NCBI RefSeq assembly: GCF_009933175.1
Contig: NZ_MAEJ01000010.1
Coordinates: 124,001-188,000 of the forward strand
Length of the DNA stretch: 64,000 bases
Direction: 5' to 3'
DNA from: Candidatus Enterococcus huntleyi
GTDB lineage: Bacteria; Bacillota; Bacilli; Lactobacillales; Enterococcaceae
This document shows positions 37,001 through 44,650 of this stretch, one piece after another (the first letter of the stretch is position 1; each line of letters opens with the position of its first letter). Below the pieces are notes generated by a model. The model ran no database searches. It was not told the origin of the DNA and was given only the letters and a program-made list of their open reading frames with translations. Position numbers and translations under genes: made by a program.

Positions 37001-40000
37001 CTCCGGTTAGGCTTTCCTCAACTAATTGATTAGCGTAAGTTGGTTTAGCAATACTTGTACGATAGAGCTTGACTGGCACATTAGCCATTCTAACTTCATT
37101 GGTACCCATCAAGCCATCTTTATTATCATCAAACCAAGCGGTCCCTTTGAAATCTCGACCATAAACTTTCGTGGTAACAGTCTCAGAGGTGACTGGTAAA
37201 TTTAAAAAGGAATTCATGCTAGCATTGTTAACTAGAACATCCCCTGCCTTTTGTCCAGATGCTCTTAGCTTAATCGTTAGTGTAAGTTCTTGACCTACAC
37301 CTAATGAATTCGTAATTACTCGTACAGATTTTGCATTTTTAGCAGCTGGGTCTGCTGGATTGATTGAAGAACCAGCATACGCAATCCAATTTGGGCCGAT
37401 TACTCCATTTGGATTAGCGATAGCACTCTCATTTTCAATTGAATTTGAATAGTATATCTTAGTACCAAAATGTTGATTTGTCTGAATAGATTGAACAGCG
37501 AAGCTCCCACTAAATTTTGTTCCTCGAGCGTCATTGTTGTAAGGAAGAACGTCAAGTACATTCAAATTTGTAATCGGAGTAGCACTTTCGTTTTTTAATT
37601 TTATAGTATAAGTAATTGTGTTATCGATTAAGGTAGGATCGACATCTCCGACTTCTATATTCGTTTTGTTTACAGTTTTACTAATGGTAACCTGTTGAAT
37701 AAGTTGTACCGTAAAATGGTCAGATGACGAACGGACGGATTCAGGCGCAGTATCTTTAACGGTTGGTGAACCAGTAAGCCATATTTCTCCAACCGTTTTT
37801 ACACCTAAATTATTCGTGTAACCAGTATCTTCAAATGAAAGATTAGTATAGTTAATGGATGAGGAAAAATTGACCTCAATTCCTGTAGTTAATGAAATCT
37901 TACTAAAACTCCATTTCAAAGTGCTAGTTCCATCAGAATTTGTGGTTATCGTAGGATTGGGGAGTGCTTTTCCTAATCCATCTTTCGCAGATCCTGGCTT
38001 ATAAGAAATTCCTTTAGGCAATTTTGTAATTAATGAACTATCATAATTAACCCCTTTAGTACCAGCAGGTACACCCGTTATCTTGATATTTACATCATCA
38101 GTTGTTTGGTAGGTAGAACGTTCGACTTCGGTTTTCGTTGTAATGCTGAATTTTTGAATATAAGCTGATGTACCATAATAGTTCCAATACTTATCTGGAG
38201 TGGACGTTACGTTACCATTCGAGTCGTAAACTGTCGGCAAATATTTTGTATTGAGTTTCCCGTTATTTACAGCTGGCTCGAATAGAACGGCTCCGCTTGC
38301 ATTAATAAATTGGCTACTTTCCATCAATGTAATTGGTTTGCCATTGCCGTTTCTATCCCCTGGATTTCCGGTTACTATAACTGGAAGTCTAGGGTAATGA
38401 GATACATCATGATTAACTGAGCCTAATGTTTTCAACGTCAGTATTGATTCAACCGCTGAAATCGGTCCGACTTTCTGTGCGGCTTCAGGAGTTGAATACC
38501 AAGAATATAAATCCCAGTTTTTGGGTAATGTAGAAATATTCATAGTATAAGGGGGCGTCTGAGTAATATTCTTTGCAACCCCGTATTTAAATATGCGGGA
38601 TTCTATCGCTGATTCTGGTACGCTGGTTACAGAAGTAGATTTTCTGTTAGTATCATACTTAAAAGTAGTAGGATCCCACATCAGTAAACTTTTGAATTGT
38701 TTAATACTGTGGTTAGATGTTAAGTCGAAAGCTCCTAAGTAGATTTCGTCTCCTTGATTTAAGCGCCCATTCCCACCATTAATATTTGGAACTGGTAAAT
38801 TTAATTCAAGGTTAGTCACATTCTGTGGTGTTCCATCTACTGACTTTACAAATAATGGACCTCCAGCATATGCGCCAGTCGATGTTATTATTGTAGGATA
38901 AGATAAGCTCGTATCATTTGATGTAGTTAGACCATCATAACTGACAGAATCTATATACAATATTATATCGTATCGGTTCCAACCGTTGGCTTGCCCTATT
39001 TTAGTAGATGGACCGCCATCCCAAGCAAATATAACTTCTTGACTGGAAAAACTTTTATTAGTCGCTCCAGGAGCTCGTTCTCCTGTCATATTATAGGTAT
39101 AAGGATTAACAACTCCAGCATATCCAGAATTACTAAATGTGGTTCCTCCTGCTTTGGTTGTTTTCCCACCTGTGAATGTTCCTGAATTATAAACACCTAT
39201 TAAAGACAAATCGCCAGTTGGCTGCGATAAATGAAGTTTTTTCGTATTTGCATTGGGCACCTGTAGAGGCTGTGTGTACTTTGTAACATCCAACCCAGCA
39301 TTTTTTGACCAAGTTACTGATGAGCGATTTTTAACTGCTGGTGCAAATCCAAAACAATCAAATGCCTCATACTGACTTGCTGACATAGCGCTAGTGGTTC
39401 CGTTTTTTTGATAGGTTCCTTTTTGCTTTACAGTATACGAAATTGCACCTTTAGGAAAGGTCGACCCTCGATAATCACCAGTTGCTCTTCCAGTTAAAGG
39501 CTTTAAGGTAGTTACAATCCCTACATCATATCCATTAATCATGGTATACTTTGCGTCAATCCCTAAGGTAGTACTTGGTCTAGTTTCACCTCGAACCATC
39601 GTCACACCGACGGAAGGTTTAGCTGAAACATAAGTCACTGGTGTTTGAAGTTTTGGCAATTCCTTTACTGTATATGTTTTATTAAATGTTTCTTTTTTAC
39701 CAGTTGTAACATTCATAGCATCGACAATTTCTAATTTTATTGTCGGTTGTATCTGTTTGCCATTTTCAGCGCCATAAACACTTAAAATGATAGGAACAAA
39801 AATCTGTCCCGAGCCACTAATAATAGATTCCATTGAGCCTTCTGAATATTGAGAGCCATTCGTGTTTGAGACATATTTCCCATTTGATATCTCCCCATTA
39901 TTTTTAGGCACTCCTGAGACTAACTCAACCGCATTAGGCATGGTTCCTGTTACTCGATAACGTATATCTTTATAATTTTCATTCAAAGTTGTATTTTGAA

Positions 40001-41105
40001 TTGAAAATGAGACCAAATAGCTGATTTGGTCAAAAGAACGGACTCTAGTATTTGTTGCGGAACTATCATATCCTGCTAGATCATTATTATCAAACCCTGC
40101 TGTTCCGGTTCTTGTAGAGAGAAGAACATCTTTAACGATTAGTGAGGATAGTGCCTGTGTGTTCTTCGAGCTACTTTGTTCTTTACCAGCAATGAATTTA
40201 GGTGCTAATAAAGAATCATCTACTTGATACTCTGCGTTTAGTAACTCATCAACACTTTTATTCGTTGTTTCAGTCTTTACAGAATGTACCCCATCTGATT
40301 GAGCTACATCAGTCTTTGTTTGCTTATCTTCTATTGAGCTCTCTTGCGTACTTGCTGATGGTTGTTCTTCTTTTTTAGCAACTTCGGATTGTGGTTCAGA
40401 TGATGTAGAAGATGGTTGTGACTGCTCTTCTACAGTCTCGGCTGTAGTTGATTCTGTAGTTTCGAAATGAAATAAATTTTGTTGTACTTTTTCTTTCCCA
40501 ACTTCTGTAATTATAACTTTCCCCATTTTTTTCGAGGTTCGTTTTACATGTAATTGAGTAGTTTCTTCTTTCTTGAGTTGAAAGTATGTTCCTGCATGAG
40601 GTTCTTCTTTTATCTGGTAAAATTTCGCCGGTTGCTGTGCTACCTCATTATTATTTGAAGAGGTAGAAGAAGTTAAAGAGAGTTCCTCAGCTGGTTCTTC
40701 AATTGAAGCTTCTACTTGAATCGTTTCTTCGCTTTGATCATCTTCAATACTCGTTGCCGATTCTTTAGTAGATTGTTCGATTACCTCCATCAATTCTTGA
40801 TAAGTGATAATCTCAGTTTGTGTCTCTTCTCCAGTTTTTTCTTGATACACTTCATAATTTTCATCATCTGGAAGTCGCAGCCAGTAATTCTCTTTACCTG
40901 TTAATTCCAACTGGACGGTTTCTTCTTGAATGAGTGTATCGGCCAAAGAAACTGTTTTTCCGTTAATCTTTACATGCGCAAAGGGTTGTTCAGAATCATC
41001 TGCTTTCAACACATTCCCTCTAGGAATGGCTAAAACCACTCCTAGAAGGAAGATTACTGGAAGAAGAACGGTGACTATCTGCTTGATTCGTTGCGTTTTA
41101 TGCAT
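31092..41105 (-). CDS. Giant LPFTG-anchored repeat adhesin / pilus tip protein (3337 residues)
   Basis: Signal peptide about 1-35. A Ser/Thr/Glu-rich linker follows (about 100-290), then a large non-repetitive N-terminal region (about 290-1130). The array (about 1138-3185) has a first divergent isopeptide/DUF11 domain followed by alternating SdrD_B-like and DUF11 domains, six of each. SdrD_B units begin GTAWFDDNKDGLMG, a calcium-loop pattern. DUF11 units begin SQLSITKTVDKAAIEVGS. Next is a Cna-B domain (GAEFTIYEGNK) and finally LPFTGG (residue 3297), a hydrophobic helix and a basic tail. It is 31 bp after the backbone pilin gene and is probably the adhesive tip or a stand-alone stalked adhesin. 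Confidence 0.9.
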   Translation of the reverse strand: MHKTQRIKQIVTVLLPVIFLLGVVLAIPRGNVLKADDSEQPFAHVKINGKTVSLADTLIQEETVQLELTGKENYWLRLPDDENYEVYQEKTGEETQTEIITYQELMEVIEQSTKESATSIEDDQSEETIQVEASIEEPAEELSLTSSTSSNNNEVAQQPAKFYQIKEEPHAGTYFQLKKEETTQLHVKRTSKKMGKVIITEVGKEKVQQNLFHFETTESTTAETVEEQSQPSSTSSEPQSEVAKKEEQPSASTQESSIEDKQTKTDVAQSDGVHSVKTETTNKSVDELLNAEYQVDDSLLAPKFIAGKEQSSSKNTQALSSLIVKDVLLSTRTGTAGFDNNDLAGYDSSATNTRVRSFDQISYLVSFSIQNTTLNENYKDIRYRVTGTMPNAVELVSGVPKNNGEISNGKYVSNTNGSQYSEGSMESIISGSGQIFVPIILSVYGAENGKQIQPTIKLEIVDAMNVTTGKKETFNKTYTVKELPKLQTPVTYVSAKPSVGVTMVRGETRPSTTLGIDAKYTMINGYDVGIVTTLKPLTGRATGDYRGSTFPKGAISYTVKQKGTYQKNGTTSAMSASQYEAFDCFGFAPAVKNRSSVTWSKNAGLDVTKYTQPLQVPNANTKKLHLSQPTGDLSLIGVYNSGTFTGGKTTKAGGTTFSNSGYAGVVNPYTYNMTGERAPGATNKSFSSQEVIFAWDGGPSTKIGQANGWNRYDIILYIDSVSYDGLTTSNDTSLSYPTIITSTGAYAGGPLFVKSVDGTPQNVTNLELNLPVPNINGGNGRLNQGDEIYLGAFDLTSNHSIKQFKSLLMWDPTTFKYDTNRKSTSVTSVPESAIESRIFKYGVAKNITQTPPYTMNISTLPKNWDLYSWYSTPEAAQKVGPISAVESILTLKTLGSVNHDVSHYPRLPVIVTGNPGDRNGNGKPITLMESSQFINASGAVLFEPAVNNGKLNTKYLPTVYDSNGNVTSTPDKYWNYYGTSAYIQKFSITTKTEVERSTYQTTDDVNIKITGVPAGTKGVNYDSSLITKLPKGISYKPGSAKDGLGKALPNPTITTNSDGTSTLKWSFSKISLTTGIEVNFSSSINYTNLSFEDTGYTNNLGVKTVGEIWLTGSPTVKDTAPESVRSSSDHFTVQLIQQVTISKTVNKTNIEVGDVDPTLIDNTITYTIKLKNESATPITNLNVLDVLPYNNDARGTKFSGSFAVQSIQTNQHFGTKIYYSNSIENESAIANPNGVIGPNWIAYAGSSINPADPAAKNAKSVRVITNSLGVGQELTLTIKLRASGQKAGDVLVNNASMNSFLNLPVTSETVTTKVYGRDFKGTAWFDDNKDGLMGTNEVRMANVPVKLYRTSIAKPTYANQLVEESLTGERFIDLSGNVTKKTDANGNYTFSNLPEGKYVAEFVIGNRVTAKEFSVTEFRKGGAANDKVNSKANVTTYKTPAYEAPILSSLPAKLTTSDKTFHVVDVHLGVVRLKSQLSITKTVDKAAIEVGSIDPSISGGVNNTLTYKVTVKNTGTAQVPNVVLLDYLPYKGDTRGTTLSGSYTVTDATVSGTNAKITYTNTAATTAANENLNPNTKPAWTAYTPGTTPVANIKGAKAFLVSQPSLAPGASIVLTVKLTPTNQKAGELIKNNASVNDGINNGGNAPLRSNTVVTTVYGRDFKGTAWFDDNKDGLMGTAEVRMANIPVKLYRTSIAKTTYANQLVTQSLTGEKFMDGTTVNKKTDANGNYTFANLPEGNYVAEFVIGDRVTAKEFSVTEFRKGGAANDKVNSKANVTTYKTPAYEAPILSSLPAKLSTSDKTFHVVDVHLGVLRIKSQLSITKTVDKAAIEVGSIDPSITGGINNTLTYKVTVKNTGAARVPNVELLDYLPYKGDTRGTTLSGSYTVTDATVSGTNAKITYSITPANTTANENMNPNTKPAWNPYTPGTTPVANIKGAKAFLVSQPSLDPGASMVLTVKLAPTNQKASELIKNNASVNDGTNGGGNAPLRSNTVVTTVYGRDFKGTAWFDDNKDGLMGTSEVRMANIPVKLYRTSIAKTTYANQLVTQSLTGEKFMDGTTVNKKTDANGNYTFANLPEGNYVAEFVIGDRVTAKEFSVTEFRKGGAANDKVNSKANVTTYKTPAYEAPILSSLPAKLTTSDKTFHVVDVHLGVLRIKSQLSITKTVDKAAIEVGSIDPSITGGINNTLTYKVTVKNTGTARVPNVELLDYLPYKGDTRGTTLSGSYTVTDATVTGTNAKITYTNTAATTTMNENLNPNTKPVWTAYTPGTTPVANIKGAKAFLVSQPSLDPGASMVLTVKLVPTNQKASELIKNNASVNDGTNGGGNAPLRSNTVVTTVYGRDFKGTAWFDDNKDGLMGTAEVRMANIPVKLYRTSIAKTTYANQLVTENLTGTKFIDSSGNSTNKTDANGNYIFTNLPEGNYVAEFVIGDRVTAQEFSVTEFRKGGAANDKVNSKANVTTYKTPAYEAPILSSLPAKLTTSDKTFHVVDVHLGVLRIKSQLSITKTVDKAAIEVGSIDPSITGGIDNTLTYKVTVKNTGTARVPNVELLDYLPYKGDTRGTTLSGAYTVTDATVTGTNAKITYSVLPATATTNENMDPNKKPAWNPHPSGTTPVADIKGAKAFLVSQPSLEPGASMVLTVKLKPTNQKASELIKNNASVNDGTNGGGNAPLRSNTVVTTVYGRDFKGTAWFDDNKDGLMGTNEPRLANIPVKLYRTSLTVATYKKVLVTESLTGEKFMDGTTVKKMTDANGNYIFANLPEGNYVAEFVIGDKVKAMEFGVTEFRKGGATNDKVNSKSSVTAPFESPAYEAPILTSLPAKTSANDKTFHVVDVHLGVVQVKSQLSIKKTVDKAAIEVGSIDPSINDGVDNTLTYKVTVSNEGSARVPNVELLDYLPYKGDTRGTTLSGTYTVTDATVVGTNAKITYTNTAATTAVNETTDPNTKPAWTAYIPGTTPVANIKNAKAFLVSQPSLEPGASIVLTVKLKPTNQKAGELIQNDARVNDGTNNPLKSNIVTTKVYARMLSGVAWFDDNYDGFIGKLNSGKDELKVKDIPVKLYRTSLTLPSYQNELVKQSLTGTAFVDASGNSLIKTDANGKYVFSDLPEGSYIAKFEIDGRVIAKEFKVTTPNAGTEADIYRNSKVNQNTYKTIKSYEQPLLKNLPTLTEKSNGLYHIEHLNLGLIHPWKIRIFKYAAGTAVDGNRDGVLSNVEKSTGLALQGAEFTIYEGNKMDESKKVGTAVTDSTGHIDFEFLFNKDYTLVETKAPVGYELVKEPIAVKVSEGNEVVMVYQEDDKVTVLPFTGGNGPIQLFLMGSGSLMVLGLLGIAWHYRTPRKKGEH
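31950..37200 (-). repeat. Tandem ~1.02-kb coding repeats in the adhesin gene
   Basis: Five successive DUF11 starts share one sequence and lie at 36619, 35596, 34573, 33547 and 32521, so the spacing is 1023, 1023, 1026 and 1026 bp (341-342 codons per unit). The second to fourth units are near identical over long stretches at nucleotide level; the outer units diverge. This fits repeated duplication or gene conversion and predicts copy-number variation among strains. Confidence 0.9.
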
Positions 41106-41136
41106 CGTCGTTCCATCCCTTCATCCCCTTTTTTCT

Positions 41137-42846
41137 TTATGCTTGACGACGTTTTTTGTCGATTGAGATTGCTACTGTACCAATCGTGATTGCTCCTAGA
41201 GCGATCGCAACTAATAGAGTTGTTCCTTGGCCCCCAGTAAATGGTAGGTCAGTTTTTGGTTTATCGACAACATTTAATTCCACTGCATCGTCTTTTTCAG
41301 TAGTTAGGTTGACAGTTACTTCTTGAGGTGCTTTTAATAGTTCATAACCTTCTGGTGCTTTTGTTTCCACTACCCAGTAGCTACGACTAACTTCATCATT
41401 TTGAACAAAGCCATCTTTATTTGCGTCATCCCAATCAAGAGCTAATCCATCAAATACTGCGCGTCCTTTTTCACCAGACTTAGCGACTAAGAAGCTTACG
41501 CCTTCCGGTAAAGTAGCACCTTTATCGTAGGCTTTACCATCGTTAGCGATGAATTTTTCTGCTTCTGCCTCTTCTTTAGTGAAAGCAATCATGAATTCAG
41601 CATCAGCTAGAACTGCTTTTGTATCTTCTGCAGTTTTCTCGATATCAAATCCACCTGTGTAATATTTTGGTTTGCTTTCTTCCGGAGGTGTAACAGTTTT
41701 TGGTTTTTGGCCAGGCACTTGATAGTTAATGGTGAAGTTATTATCCAAAATACCATTCCAGTTTTCTGCAACAGTCGTTATTAAGATTGTACGGATATCA
41801 GTAAATCCGTTTGCCACCGTACCAACTTTGGTTAATCCAGCTTCAGTTAAAGTAGTTTTCAACGTGTTAGTTGCTTCATCAAATGCAACCGTGTAGTCAG
41901 CTGCTGCTAAATCAGTCCACTCGCCAGTTTCTGTTTTCACTTGAACTTTTGCACTGTCTTTTTTGTATGTTAATTGGCTATCTAATTTATCTGTCATAGA
42001 GAAGTTTGGTTGTAATAAACCACTATCGTCACGGACAGCAATCGCTTGTCCAGCTACCATTTCATATGTACCAGTGATTTTCCCATCAGCATCATATACA
42101 TCGATTGTGCCATTTTGAGCAGCCACTTGCCATAAACCAGCAGGGACTTTTGCTTCTAGTTCCCATTGGAATTCTTGTCCTGCATGCACAGAGTCACCTT
42201 TTTTGTCATTAATCGTTTTATCAGGGTTAACTAAACTTTCCAAAATGTTTTTTGGTTGTACTTGTACGTCGTAAATTAATGAACTTAGATCCGTACGACT
42301 TGTTTGTGGTACATGTACGAAGAATGGATCCGCAGGTGTTTCCACTTTTTTACCAGCCGTCGCTGTTAAGTCAGTCCGATCGTCAGCAAGCTCAGTGACT
42401 AAATAAATTCCATCATTTGCGCGTCCGATACCTAAATCCAGAACAGCTTTCCCACTCGCATCAGTAGTGATTGTTTGTTCAGTAAATGTTCCGTCAATTG
42501 TGTAGTGCTTCGTAAGCTCTTGTTTACGAGGATCAGTTAGTGAAGCCCCTCCAACAGGTACAACACGTTGCACTTTAAATTTGATTCCAGGGATTACATC
42601 TTTGTCGACTGCTTGATGGCTACCTTCGCCACGTCCGCCTAGTTCAGATGCATCACGGACTTGGTATTTCCAGATTGAGATTGAACGATTTGATGTTGTA
42701 TCAGCTGTTGGGTTAGCACTTGTTAATTGGCTTACCTCTTCAGCTTGCGCAACCACGGCTTGCCCTAATGGTAAAACTCCTACTGCTGTAAATAATGTTG
42801 CTGCGACAGTTACCTGTGCAAGAATTGTTTTCTTGTTGAATTTCAT
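41137..42846 (-). CDS. Backbone (major) pilin, LPFTG
   Basis: 569 residues. Signal peptide about 1-36 (ends VAQA-EE). The layout is that of a Gram-positive backbone pilin: an N-terminal domain about 50-200, a pilin-like motif in VQVQPKN (about 198, variant of YPKN) with the Lys used for polymerisation, a middle domain with EFQWELEAKVPAGLW, and a C-terminal Cna-B domain with E-box YWVVETKAPEGYELL (about 495). It ends LPFTGG, hydrophobic helix, KKRRQA. GAGGAG precedes the ATG. First gene of the leftward operon, directly downstream of the invertible segment. Confidence 0.9.
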   Translation of the reverse strand: MKFNKKTILAQVTVAATLFTAVGVLPLGQAVVAQAEEVSQLTSANPTADTTSNRSISIWKYQVRDASELGGRGEGSHQAVDKDVIPGIKFKVQRVVPVGGASLTDPRKQELTKHYTIDGTFTEQTITTDASGKAVLDLGIGRANDGIYLVTELADDRTDLTATAGKKVETPADPFFVHVPQTSRTDLSSLIYDVQVQPKNILESLVNPDKTINDKKGDSVHAGQEFQWELEAKVPAGLWQVAAQNGTIDVYDADGKITGTYEMVAGQAIAVRDDSGLLQPNFSMTDKLDSQLTYKKDSAKVQVKTETGEWTDLAAADYTVAFDEATNTLKTTLTEAGLTKVGTVANGFTDIRTILITTVAENWNGILDNNFTINYQVPGQKPKTVTPPEESKPKYYTGGFDIEKTAEDTKAVLADAEFMIAFTKEEAEAEKFIANDGKAYDKGATLPEGVSFLVAKSGEKGRAVFDGLALDWDDANKDGFVQNDEVSRSYWVVETKAPEGYELLKAPQEVTVNLTTEKDDAVELNVVDKPKTDLPFTGGQGTTLLVAIALGAITIGTVAISIDKKRRQA

Positions 42847-43178
42847 CTAAATTAACTCCTCTTTTTTATTTTCTCTTTTTTCGAGATATATGTTTTCAAT
42901 CATTTGCTAGTCAACAATCGACCCTAATTAGTATGTACCTAACCCCAACCTAATAAATAACCTTTTTACTTTTCTGGTAGGCATCGACAAATCATTAGTG
43001 TTTTTCCCTGCTGTGAGCATCCCTTTACAAACTCTAGGGTTCACCTCCTGCATCCTTGTTTGAATGTATAGCTATTTTCTCCGAGACCCCCCATGTCTCT
43101 TCCCTCATGGACTTCCATATAGGAACGCGTTATAATGGCTTTTTGATGAGGTATCCATAAAAAAATGAACGATTTTTC
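42847..43178 (-). promoter_or_regulatory. Pilus operon leader and possible proximal promoter
   Basis: The 332 bp between the pilin start and the left inverted repeat contain no clear gene. A possible weak promoter lies close to the gene: -35 TTGACT (42909-42914), 18-bp spacer, -10 TATATC (42885-42890). Further upstream are a GAGAC / GTCTC hairpin (about 43077-43096), a ribosome-site-like AGGAGGTGA (about 43041-43049) and a 30-codon frame (43020-42928, MLTAGKNTNDLSM...) with poor spacing to that site. A leader peptide is possible but unsupported. Confidence 0.4.
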
Positions 43179-43202
43179 TCTTAGAAGGAACTCTTCTAAG
43201 AA
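43179..43202 (+). repeat. Left core recombination site (24-bp inverted repeat)
   Basis: 24 bp identical, in inverted orientation, to 44651-44674. Internally it is two 9-bp arms TCTTAGAAG and CTTCTAAGA around an asymmetric GAACT, the layout of a tyrosine-recombinase core site. The asymmetric centre sets the orientation. Confidence 0.85.
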
Positions 43203-43243
43203 GAGGGTCTAAACCATTGGGAGCCCTACAATAAAAGAACAGT

Positions 43244-43262
43244 GACGGCTTTCTAGACGGCT
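43244..43262 (+). repeat. Left pair of arm-type direct repeats
   Basis: GACGGCT at 43244-43250 and again at 43256-43262, 12 bp apart, matching the pair near the other end of the segment (44450 and 44462) in sequence, spacing and orientation. The recombinase has an N-terminal arm-binding-like domain, so these are probable arm sites. Confidence 0.65.
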
Positions 43263-43323
43263 CATAAAATAAAGAGAACTCTCACACTTCATCCGTTTAA
43301 CCGCTTTCATTTTGTTGTTTTTT

Positions 43324-44418
43324 TTATAGTAATGCGTTGACCCATTTTTTTCGCTGGGTCATCAAGGAGTCAATATAAACATCTAAAGTTAATTTTGCTG
43401 AATGATGTCCTAGCAGTGCACTGACGCTGGCAATATCGGCTCCTTTTTCTAATAAGCGAGTAGCAAACGTATGTCGTAACTGATGAAAGTGAATCGATCT
43501 GAGCTTTAATTTCGACAAAATTTTTTTGAACTGATACGTAATTGTCCGCGGCTCATAGAAATGCTGGTTATGCCCGACTACATACGGACTTGTGGCAGTT
43601 TTTTGCTTCTCCTTCAGCAGGCCCCAAATCTTATCATTCAAGGGGATAATCCGATGAGCAGAGGGACTTTTTGCTGGTCCTTCATTAATAGTCGTTTCGT
43701 TCGTAAGCGATGAAGAAGAAAGTCTTTGAAGTGTTCTTGAGACCGAAATTTCGCCTTTATTCAAGTCAATATCTGTCCATTTTAAGGCACTGATTTCCCC
43801 AATTCTCATACCCGTATGAAGAGCCAGTACAATCGGAAAGCCTTTAGCATGTTGACTGGCAAATTTTTCTAAGCTAGCCTGCTCCTCTTCTGTTAAAGCA
43901 AATATCTTTTTTTGAATTTTCATAGGATAAATGACTTCATAGAAAGGATCGATTAATAAAATGTTGCGTTTGATAGCCTCTCTCAGCGAACGTTTCAAAA
44001 TCTGAATCGTTGTTCGGATGGTTGTTGCGCTCAACCCGAGAGTACTTAAATAATCGACAAAACCTTGTACCGTAGCGGTTGTCAAACGGCTCAATGAGAT
44101 AGTTTCAAAATAAGGACAAACATAATGAACCATTTTATAGTGGTAGGTCGTATAGGTGGATATCTTCACATTTCTACGAATAGAACCTTGCAACCATTCT
44201 TGAACCCACTGCGTAACCGTTCCTTGATACTCTGTGGACGAAGGAATAATTGATTGATATTGCTGCTTTTTTTCTCTTAGCTTTCGTCGAACTTCTCGAA
44301 ACGTCCGATCATATATGTAACCAAATCGAGCCTTTCCATTCGGGTGATGACCAATAATATAGCGCCCTTCCCAGCGCCCATCCTTGCGTTTATAGATGTT
44401 TTCTCCTCTACGTGCCAT
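43324..44418 (-). CDS. Tyrosine recombinase (integrase-type) inside the invertible segment
   Basis: 364 residues. An N-terminal AP2-like arm-binding domain (about 1-55, NIYKRKDGRWEGRY) is followed by a SAM-like core-binding domain (about 65-165) and a catalytic domain with Arg in HTGMRIGEISAL (about 204), His-x-x-Arg in HQLRHTFATRLLEKG (about 311-314), His in LLGHHS and nucleophile Tyr in LDVYID (about 348). All are intact. The architecture is that of phage and Tn916-like integrases, but the gene sits between inverted rather than direct core sites with no excisionase or other mobile genes. Transcribed leftward from a promoter at 44535-44563. Confidence 0.9.
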   Translation of the reverse strand: MARRGENIYKRKDGRWEGRYIIGHHPNGKARFGYIYDRTFREVRRKLREKKQQYQSIIPSSTEYQGTVTQWVQEWLQGSIRRNVKISTYTTYHYKMVHYVCPYFETISLSRLTTATVQGFVDYLSTLGLSATTIRTTIQILKRSLREAIKRNILLIDPFYEVIYPMKIQKKIFALTEEEQASLEKFASQHAKGFPIVLALHTGMRIGEISALKWTDIDLNKGEISVSRTLQRLSSSSLTNETTINEGPAKSPSAHRIIPLNDKIWGLLKEKQKTATSPYVVGHNQHFYEPRTITYQFKKILSKLKLRSIHFHQLRHTFATRLLEKGADIASVSALLGHHSAKLTLDVYIDSLMTQRKKWVNALL

Positions 44419-44447
44419 AGTATTTAATTCTTCCTTTCACCAAAAAT

Positions 44448-44469
44448 TTGACGGCTTAATTGACGGCTT
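44448..44469 (+). repeat. Right pair of arm-type direct repeats
   Basis: TTGACGGCTT at 44448-44457 and at 44460-44469, 12 bp apart, just upstream of the recombinase start codon. Same core GACGGCT, spacing and orientation as the pair at 43244-43262. Their position would also let the recombinase repress its own gene. Confidence 0.7.
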
Positions 44470-44534
44470 GAAAATCTAAGAAATTCCCCGTCCTGCTTCG
44501 TCTAAAAAGATAAAAAATTGCAATAATCCGAAAA

Positions 44535-44563
44535 ATAATAAGTGTTATTGACAATAATAACAA
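44535..44563 (-). promoter_or_regulatory. Leftward promoter of the recombinase gene
   Basis: -35 TTGTTA (44558-44563), 17-bp spacer, -10 TATTAT (44535-44540). It overlaps the rightward promoter face to face. Confidence 0.6.
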
Positions 44564-44576
44564 AATAACATAGTAT
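44548..44576 (+). promoter_or_regulatory. Rightward, outward-facing promoter of the invertible segment
   Basis: Consensus -35 TTGACA (44548-44553), 17-bp spacer, -10 TAGTAT (44571-44576). Predicted start is about 75 bp inside the right inverted repeat, pointing out of the segment. In this orientation no rightward gene follows it for at least 6 kb. After inversion it would read into the pilus operon. Confidence 0.65.
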
Positions 44577-44650
44577 ATTTGTTGAGTGTATTTCTTTTTT
44601 TGTTTATTTATAAAAAAATAAACGTTATTTTTATGTGAATTTTCACAGAT

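Noticed and set aside
31950-37200. Regular spacing considered as a CRISPR-like array
   Set aside because: Units are about 1 kb, coding and contiguous, with no short repeats and unique spacers and no cas genes.
43031-43050. TTCACCTCCTG resembling the 3' end of 16S rRNA
   Set aside because: Only the short anti-Shine-Dalgarno-like core matches; no other rRNA sequence is present.
43324-44418. Recombinase as a remnant of a prophage or integrative element
   Set aside because: Core sites are inverted, not direct, and no excisionase, replication, capsid or conjugation gene is near. Inversion fits better, although an ancient origin from such an element is likely.
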